From an uncultured Agitococcus sp. (GTDB taxonomy: Bacteria; Pseudomonadota; Gammaproteobacteria; Pseudomonadales; Moraxellaceae), in the NCBI RefSeq assembly GCF_937920075.1, contig NZ_CALETI010000402.1:1-9108 (forward strand): a stretch of 9,108 nt of DNA, written 5' to 3'. The translations under genes were made by a program, and so were the position numbers. Of this stretch, positions 5,262-9,108 are shown piece by piece (position 1 is the first letter of the stretch; each line of letters starts with the position of its first letter). Below the pieces are notes generated by a model. That model did no database searches, was not told the origin of the DNA, and saw only the letters and a list, made by a program, of their open reading frames with translations.

Positions 5262-6917
5262 ATGTTTGCTCTCAATCGTCGTCAATTTATTACAGGCTGC
5301 TCTACAGGAATTGCCGTTGCAAGTATGGGCATCTCTCGTCATGCGCTGGCCAAAACGCAACCGCGCCAAGCTCATTATCAACCGATTTTGCGTGGCAATC
5401 AGTTTAAACTTACCGTTGGCCGCCAAGACATCAATTTTACAGGAAAAACACGGCAAGCCGTGACCGTCAATGGTTCAACACCTGCACCAACGCTGTATAT
5501 GAAAGAAGGCGAAACGGTGACTATTGATGTTTATAATCAATTACATGAAGACAGCTCGATTCATTGGCATGGCTTATTAGTACCCTCGAATATGGATGGT
5601 GTGCCGCATTTAAGTTTTGCAGGCATCAAACCGCAACAAACATTTCGTTATCAATTTCCACTCATACAAAGTGGCACTTATTGGTATCACTCTCATTCAG
5701 GTTGGCAAGAACAATTAGGCATGTATGGCGCCTTGATTATTGAACCTGCTGAAGGAGACCCAATTAAAGCCGATCGCGAACATGTGTTAATTTTGTCCGA
5801 TTGGACAGACCAAAACCCTGCTGATTTATTACGTTATTTAAAAAGTGAAAGCCATTTTGATAATTACCGACAACCCACTTTTGAAGAATTGTGGCACGAT
5901 ATTCGCGAGCTTGGCTTAAAACGCGCCTTTGCCAAACGCCAAATGTGGAATCAGATGCGCATGAGTCCTACCGATTTTACCGACTTATCAGGCGTTAGCA
6001 CGTTCACCTATTTATTAAATGGCTCAACCAGTGCTGCTAATTGGACAGCGTTATTTAATCGTGGCGAAACCGTGCGCCTAAGAATTATTAATGCCAGTGC
6101 GCAAAGTATTTTTGATTTTCGTATTCCCGAATTAGACATGACCGTCGTTGGCACGGATGGCGGTTTAGTTGAACCTGTGACGGTTGATGAAATCCGTATT
6201 GGCGTGGCTGAAACTTATGATGTCTTAGTCAAACCCCAAGCTGATGCCTATACCCTGTTTGCCCAAGATATTGCTCGTTCAGGTTTTATTAGCGGCACAT
6301 TAGCAGTGCAACACGGTTTAAGCGCACCTATTCCTGCGATAGATAAAGCCGAATGGTTAACCATGACCGATATGATGGGTGATATGCAAGGCGATGAACC
6401 TGCACATCATGCCCACACTGAATATAGCTGGACAACCGATATGCGTGTCGATTATCCGCGCACCAATTTGGATGATGCTGGGGTTAATTTGCGTAATAAC
6501 GGAAGAAAAGTTTTAACTTACGCCGACTTATATAGTTTTGATGAGCTAAGAGAGGACGAAGAAGAACCAACACGCGAAATTGAAATGCACTTAACAGGCA
6601 ATATGGAGCGTTATGTGTGGGGTTTTGATGGTGTGCCTTATCCTGAAGCCAAACCTGTGCATATTGGTGTTAATGAACGTGTGCGTATTAGCTTAGTCAA
6701 TGACACCATGATGACCCATCCTATGCACTTGCATGGTATGTGGAGTGATTTACGTTGTCCAAACGGTGACTTACAAGTACGCAAACATACGATTTTGGTT
6801 CAGCCAGCACAAAAAGTGTCATTTGATGTCACTGGTGAACAAGGTCGATGGGCATGGCATTGTCATTTAGCCTATCACATGGAGTCAGGTATGTTTAGAG
6901 AAGTGGTTGTGGATTAA
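5262..6917 (+). CDS. copA: CopA-type periplasmic multicopper oxidase
   Basis: This 551-aa cupredoxin-fold oxidase belongs to the CopA/PcoA copper-resistance family, which binds periplasmic copper and oxidises Cu(I) to less toxic Cu(II). The N terminus carries a twin-arginine signal (NRRQFITG, 5-12) and a short hydrophobic stretch, so it is exported folded by Tat. All four copper motifs are intact: HWHG (101-104), HSH (143-145), HPMHLHG (486-492) and HCHLAYHMESGM (533-544). Cys534, His539 and Met544 complete the type 1 site. The Met-rich linker typical of CopA is reduced to MTDMMGDMQGDEPAHHAH (368-385), and the protein is shorter than Pseudomonas CopA (about 609 aa from memory). GGAA nine bases upstream supports the start. 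It follows the Cys/His peptide gene by 59 bp and precedes copB, with no copRS two-component genes in view. Confidence 0.96.
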   Translation: MFALNRRQFITGCSTGIAVASMGISRHALAKTQPRQAHYQPILRGNQFKLTVGRQDINFTGKTRQAVTVNGSTPAPTLYMKEGETVTIDVYNQLHEDSSIHWHGLLVPSNMDGVPHLSFAGIKPQQTFRYQFPLIQSGTYWYHSHSGWQEQLGMYGALIIEPAEGDPIKADREHVLILSDWTDQNPADLLRYLKSESHFDNYRQPTFEELWHDIRELGLKRAFAKRQMWNQMRMSPTDFTDLSGVSTFTYLLNGSTSAANWTALFNRGETVRLRIINASAQSIFDFRIPELDMTVVGTDGGLVEPVTVDEIRIGVAETYDVLVKPQADAYTLFAQDIARSGFISGTLAVQHGLSAPIPAIDKAEWLTMTDMMGDMQGDEPAHHAHTEYSWTTDMRVDYPRTNLDDAGVNLRNNGRKVLTYADLYSFDELREDEEEPTREIEMHLTGNMERYVWGFDGVPYPEAKPVHIGVNERVRISLVNDTMMTHPMHLHGMWSDLRCPNGDLQVRKHTILVQPAQKVSFDVTGEQGRWAWHCHLAYHMESGMFREVVVD

Positions 6918-6918
6918 A

Positions 6919-6981
6919 CCCTCACCCTAACCCTCTCCCAAAGGGAGAGGGAACTTAGCAATGAAAGCTGGGGTGAGGTTT
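6919..6981. repeat. Nested palindromic repeat between copA and copB
   Basis: Inner arms CCCTCTCCC (6931-6939) and GGGAGAGGG (6943-6951) form a perfect 9-bp stem with an AAA loop. Outer arms CCTCACCC (6920-6927) and GGGTGAGG (6971-6978) form a further perfect 8-bp stem. This CCCTCACCCTAACCCTCTCCC-type sequence is a repeat I recognise from many bacterial genomes. It starts directly after the copA stop and fills the gap to the open frame of copB. Its right arm could act as a purine-rich pseudo-ribosome-binding site for the ATG at 6984. In mRNA it would strongly structure the copA-copB junction. Confidence 0.85.
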
Positions 6982-7025
6982 AAATGAGAAAAAAAGCACC
7001 ACATCTATCCTATGAGAACAACATA

Positions 7026-7934
7026 ATGAAGTATCTAATTTTATTACCCATTTCTTTAGTTAGCTCAATCGCATTTAGTGCCGACAATCATCAACATGAT
7101 GAGCATAGTCAGCACCAAATGGCCGAAATAACTCAGCCTGAAACACATCAACATAACAGCCAAGAAGCAAATCCTAGCACATCTGAGCATAATCATAGCA
7201 GCATGAACCATGATAATATGAATCATGACATGAGTAGTATGCAAGGTGGCAATGCTCCTGCTGATGCACGTAATCCTGACTATTCTCAAGGTCGTGTTTC
7301 TAGTCATACAGGCACTATGCACAATCATGCGGCGTGGAGTGTGCGCATCAATCAACTCGAACAACTCAAGGACGATGAAAACACCACCGTCAGCGAAGGT
7401 GTGGCGTGGTATGGTTCGGATAGTCAACGCTTACGTTTAACATGGGATATTGAACATAATCAGCAAGGCTCTCATCAAGATATCAGTCTAGCTTGGCAAA
7501 AACCTCTAGATAGTTTTTGGAGCTATGAGTGGGGTGTTGCTTATCAATCCGAACAAACATGGTTAAAGCTGAATGTTAACGGTTTAATGCCTTATCGTTT
7601 TGAAGTAGAAAGCAATTTATTATTAAATGAGCAAGGCCATAGTTTATTATCCTTTGAAGGTCACTATGATTTTCGTCTTACTCAACATTGGGTTTTACAA
7701 TCAAGTATCAACGCCAATTTAGCAAGCCATACAAATATAGCCCAACTTCAAGGCAAAGGTTTAACCGAGCTAAAAACGGGCTTACGCTTACGTTATGATC
7801 TTACTCGTCGTTTTGCCCCTTATCTAGGCATACAACAACACGATTTTTTTGGAAAAACAGCCGATTTACGCGCTCAGCAAGGCCAAACCAACCACGAAAC
7901 AACATGGTTGGCTGGTGTACGCTGGTGGTTTTAA
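7026..7934 (+). CDS. copB: CopB-type outer-membrane copper-resistance protein
   Basis: From the ATG at 7026 the product is 302 aa with a Sec signal peptide (1-19, ending AFSA). Residues about 20-72 form a His/Met-rich low-complexity region (HQHDEHSQHQM, NHDNMNHDM and similar), likely a copper-loading segment. From about residue 100 the CopB/PcoB beta-barrel begins, starting with the INQLEQL and WYGSDSQRLRLTW segments. It has alternating strands and a C-terminal aromatic end (RWWF), the usual insertion signal for outer-membrane barrels. The open frame extends upstream to an ATG at 6984, but that adds 14 mostly polar residues in front of a perfect signal peptide and lies directly at the repeat, so 7026 is preferred (GAGAA nearby). 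It follows copA as in cop/pco operons. Its stop overlaps that of the convergent HNH gene by four bases. Confidence 0.93.
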   Translation: MKYLILLPISLVSSIAFSADNHQHDEHSQHQMAEITQPETHQHNSQEANPSTSEHNHSSMNHDNMNHDMSSMQGGNAPADARNPDYSQGRVSSHTGTMHNHAAWSVRINQLEQLKDDENTTVSEGVAWYGSDSQRLRLTWDIEHNQQGSHQDISLAWQKPLDSFWSYEWGVAYQSEQTWLKLNVNGLMPYRFEVESNLLLNEQGHSLLSFEGHYDFRLTQHWVLQSSINANLASHTNIAQLQGKGLTELKTGLRLRYDLTRRFAPYLGIQQHDFFGKTADLRAQQGQTNHETTWLAGVRWWF

Positions 7935-8284
7935 GACTGCTTAGCTTTTAGCAAATCGGCTAATCCTGCGAGGGCTTTGCCTGTCGCAACTGGTCGTGGT
8001 GCTTCACGCACAAATGTTGATTGATAAAGCTGCTTTGAATGCTCTTCATCATGGCAATACACGCACAACAACTCCCAATTACTACCGTCTTCGGGATTGT
8101 TATCATGGTTATGGTCACGATGATGCACGGTGAGCAGATGCAAATTGCTCAAGTCAAACTCACGTGTACAACGGCCACACACATGAGGATACATTTTTAA
8201 GGCTTTGGCACGATAGCCCTGCTCTCGTGCCGCTTGATTACGCCGAGCCTCTGCGACAGTTTTATCATGCAAGAGCGACATCAC
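7931..8284 (-). CDS. yajD: YajD-like HNH nuclease-family protein
   Basis: This 117-aa protein closely resembles E. coli YajD (115 aa). Visible motifs are GYRAKALKMYPHVCGRC (23-39), TVHHRDHNHDNNPEDGSNWE (52-71) and LLCVYCHDEEH (72-82). They supply two CxxC zinc knuckles (Cys36/Cys39 and Cys74/Cys77) and the His-Asn-His set (His54/His55, Asn69, His78/His82) of a beta-beta-alpha-metal fold. The family is predicted to act as an endonuclease, but its cellular role is not established as far as I know. No signal or membrane segment is present. The SCP2-domain gene lies 23 bp upstream on the same strand, suggesting a two-gene transcript. The end overlaps copB tail to tail without an obvious terminator. 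The start could be either of two adjacent ATGs (8284 or 8281), and neither has a clear ribosome-binding site. Confidence 0.93.
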   Translation of the reverse strand: MMSLLHDKTVAEARRNQAAREQGYRAKALKMYPHVCGRCTREFDLSNLHLLTVHHRDHNHDNNPEDGSNWELLCVYCHDEEHSKQLYQSTFVREAPRPVATGKALAGLADLLKAKQS

Positions 8285-8307
8285 ACACCACCATTTAGCA
8301 CAAACAA

Positions 8308-8781
8308 TTAAGCTAATGCTTGACGTTTCGCTTTAACCCATTTTACCGCCTTACGCACTGGTTTAGGAATATCAGGCTGCAAATATTTGGCGGCATTGTT
8401 AAACCACATTAACAAGCCAAAATCACCTTCCATTTTAATGCTGCCATCTTGCATACCTGTCATGAATGCAGTTGGATCACCCTTCACCAAAGTTTTTACG
8501 CCTTGCTCACTTGAAGCAAATTGCAAAATAAAATCAGCTTTTTCAGGGCTACCCGCAACAGTATCAATCTTGCCACGGTTGACAATAATCTGACGTGCCA
8601 AGCCTAAATCTGTACCAATTTGAATACGGAATTCACGGTCATGAACCAACTCAATAAACTTTGGGCTAGTACGTGCCAATTGCTTCATACGTAACGCCAA
8701 ACCTGCCACTAACAAATCAAGTGGATCAGTGCTTAGATCAACGATCGGTAACTTAACGACAGGTAGAGAAGAAAGCTTCAT
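8308..8781 (-). CDS. SCP2 sterol-carrier-domain protein
   Basis: This 157-aa protein carries an SCP2 lipid-binding domain over about residues 20-135. FRIQIG (51-56) leads into the beta sheet, and ADFILQFASSEQGVKTLVKG (82-101) plus the GDPTAFMTGMQDGSIKMEGD segment (101-120) is the most diagnostic part. DFGLLMWFNNAAKYLQP follows. SCP2 domains bind hydrophobic ligands; the bacterial ligand is generally unknown. There is no signal peptide, and the basic C-terminal tail (RKAVKWVKAKRQ) might touch membranes or nucleic acid. It could be confused with the ubiquinone factor UbiJ, which also has an SCP2 domain, but it is shorter and lacks a ubiquinone-gene context. It is likely transcribed with the YajD-like gene from a promoter near 8824-8854. 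Confidence 0.88.
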   Translation of the reverse strand: MKLSSLPVVKLPIVDLSTDPLDLLVAGLALRMKQLARTSPKFIELVHDREFRIQIGTDLGLARQIIVNRGKIDTVAGSPEKADFILQFASSEQGVKTLVKGDPTAFMTGMQDGSIKMEGDFGLLMWFNNAAKYLQPDIPKPVRKAVKWVKAKRQALA

Positions 8782-8823
8782 GACATATGCCCACAGTATA
8801 ATGATGAAAATTAAGACAACCGT

Positions 8824-8854
8824 ATCCTAGCACAATTGTAGATCAGTCTGTAAA
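8824..8854 (-). promoter_or_regulatory. Putative promoter of the SCP2-yajD transcript
   Basis: On the minus strand, TAGGAT (8824-8829) preceded by TG-C forms an extended -10-like element. TTTACA (8849-8854) is a -35-like hexamer at 19 bp, or TACAGA (8847-8852) at 17 bp. Transcription would start about 40 bases before the ATG at 8781. The prediction rests on weak motifs. Confidence 0.4.
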
Positions 8855-8878
8855 AGCTTTGTTGCAGAAAATGAATAC

Positions 8879-8900
8879 AAAAAAAGCATGCTTAGCATGC
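8879..8900 (-). terminator. Intrinsic terminator of the right-edge gene
   Basis: Read on the minus strand, GCATGC, loop TAA, GCATGC is followed directly by seven T (8879-8885). A short perfect stem plus T-run is a standard rho-independent terminator. It lies 27 bases beyond the stop of the small ORF at 8928-9104 and points the same way, supporting that ORF as the end of a real transcript. It also insulates the SCP2 promoter. Confidence 0.85.
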
Positions 8901-8927
8901 CTCTTTGGTTGTCCAAATTATTATAAA

Positions 8928-9104
8928 TTATCGGCTAGAACATTGTTGCTGATCATCCTTGTAGACTGGTGTGTGTTCAATATATTGACGCTTTTCCAAT
9001 CGTCTCCTAGTTTGTTGATCTTCGCGTAAAAGAATGAATGTAACCGTGACCATCGCAAGGCTTAGTGCTGTCAGATAACTATAGGCAACTGACATTTCGA
9101 ACAT
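8928..9104 (-). CDS. Small single-helix membrane protein, possibly partial
   Basis: I do not recognise this gene. From the ATG at 9104 it encodes 58 aa. Residues about 5-26 (SVAYSYLTALSLAMVTVTFI and following) form one hydrophobic helix. A charged tail follows, REDQQTRRRLEKRQ (27-40), ending YKDDQQQCSSR. The Arg/Lys cluster after the helix predicts a cytoplasmic tail by the positive-inside rule. The frame is open to the window edge, so the ATG may be internal and the protein longer; the ribosome-binding site is outside the window. The intrinsic terminator 27 bases past its stop is the main support that it is expressed. Membrane-bound small regulator, subunit of a larger complex, or C-terminal end of a longer protein are all possible. 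Confidence 0.55.
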   Translation of the reverse strand: MFEMSVAYSYLTALSLAMVTVTFILLREDQQTRRRLEKRQYIEHTPVYKDDQQQCSSR

Positions 9105-9108
9105 GGTT

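Noticed and set aside
5256..5463. Three short frames overlapping the start of copA
   Set aside because: They are shadows of the copA Tat-signal region, two on the plus strand and one on the minus strand, without ribosome-binding sites or recognisable domains.
7065..7427. Minus-strand 120-aa open frame inside copB
   Set aside because: It is His/Met/Ile-rich antisense of the repetitive CopB N terminus, with no domain, no ribosome-binding context and a coherent gene on the other strand.
8387..8593. Plus-strand 68-aa open frame inside the SCP2 gene
   Set aside because: It is antisense to the conserved SCP2 core, with no promoter or ribosome-binding site seen.

Overview
The window looks like a chromosomal segment of a moderately AT-rich gammaproteobacterium (GC judged by eye, not computed). 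The LysR-type peroxide sensor oxyR directly upstream of recG on the same strand recalls the oxyR-recG operon described in Pseudomonas aeruginosa. The YajD-type HNH gene, SCP2-domain gene and CopA/CopB genes also fit Gammaproteobacteria, perhaps Moraxellaceae/Pseudomonadales. That lineage call is inference.

Layout. (1) 23-673, minus: an atypical SDR-family NAD(P)-binding protein whose C terminus looks short, divergent from oxyR (733-1611, plus) across a 59-bp gap. (2) recG (1750-3819, plus), separated from oxyR by 138 bp holding an imperfect palindromic repeat. (3) A 96-bp convergent junction with two further dyads. (4) A metal-response block, 3916-7934. On the minus strand, a MerR-family metal regulator is followed 4-16 bp later by a YvbH-like PH-domain protein. 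Divergently, on the plus strand, come a 40-aa exported Cys/His-repeat peptide, a CopA-type multicopper oxidase with a Tat signal and a CopB-type outer-membrane protein. Between the divergent arms is a perfect 20-bp palindrome sitting in a 20-bp -35/-10 spacer, the architecture of MerR-activated promoters. (5) On the minus strand, an SCP2-domain gene is followed by a YajD-like HNH gene, whose stop codon overlaps that of copB. (6) At the right edge, on the minus strand, is a short single-helix membrane ORF (8928-9104, possibly partial), followed by a convincing intrinsic terminator at 8879-8900. No gap without a gene exceeds 300 bases.

How it may work together: metal entering the cell would be sensed by the MerR protein, which remodels its overlong-spacer promoter and switches on the exported Cys/His peptide. 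With read-through past a strong intercistronic hairpin, it would also switch on copA and copB. The peptide would bind metal outside the cytoplasm, CopA would oxidise or sequester Cu(I) in the periplasm, and CopB would act at the outer membrane. The PH-domain protein is co-transcribed with the regulator and has no obvious place in known metal-resistance schemes. The least familiar element is the 40-residue peptide at 5080-5202, with its three-fold 7-residue CC repeat.

Three different palindromic repeats lie between genes (about 1650-1697, 3887-3911 and 6919-6981). They resemble short repetitive elements recurring in many bacterial genomes. I recognise the motifs but cannot count copies here. 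No tRNA, rRNA, CRISPR array, transposase or integrase was seen.
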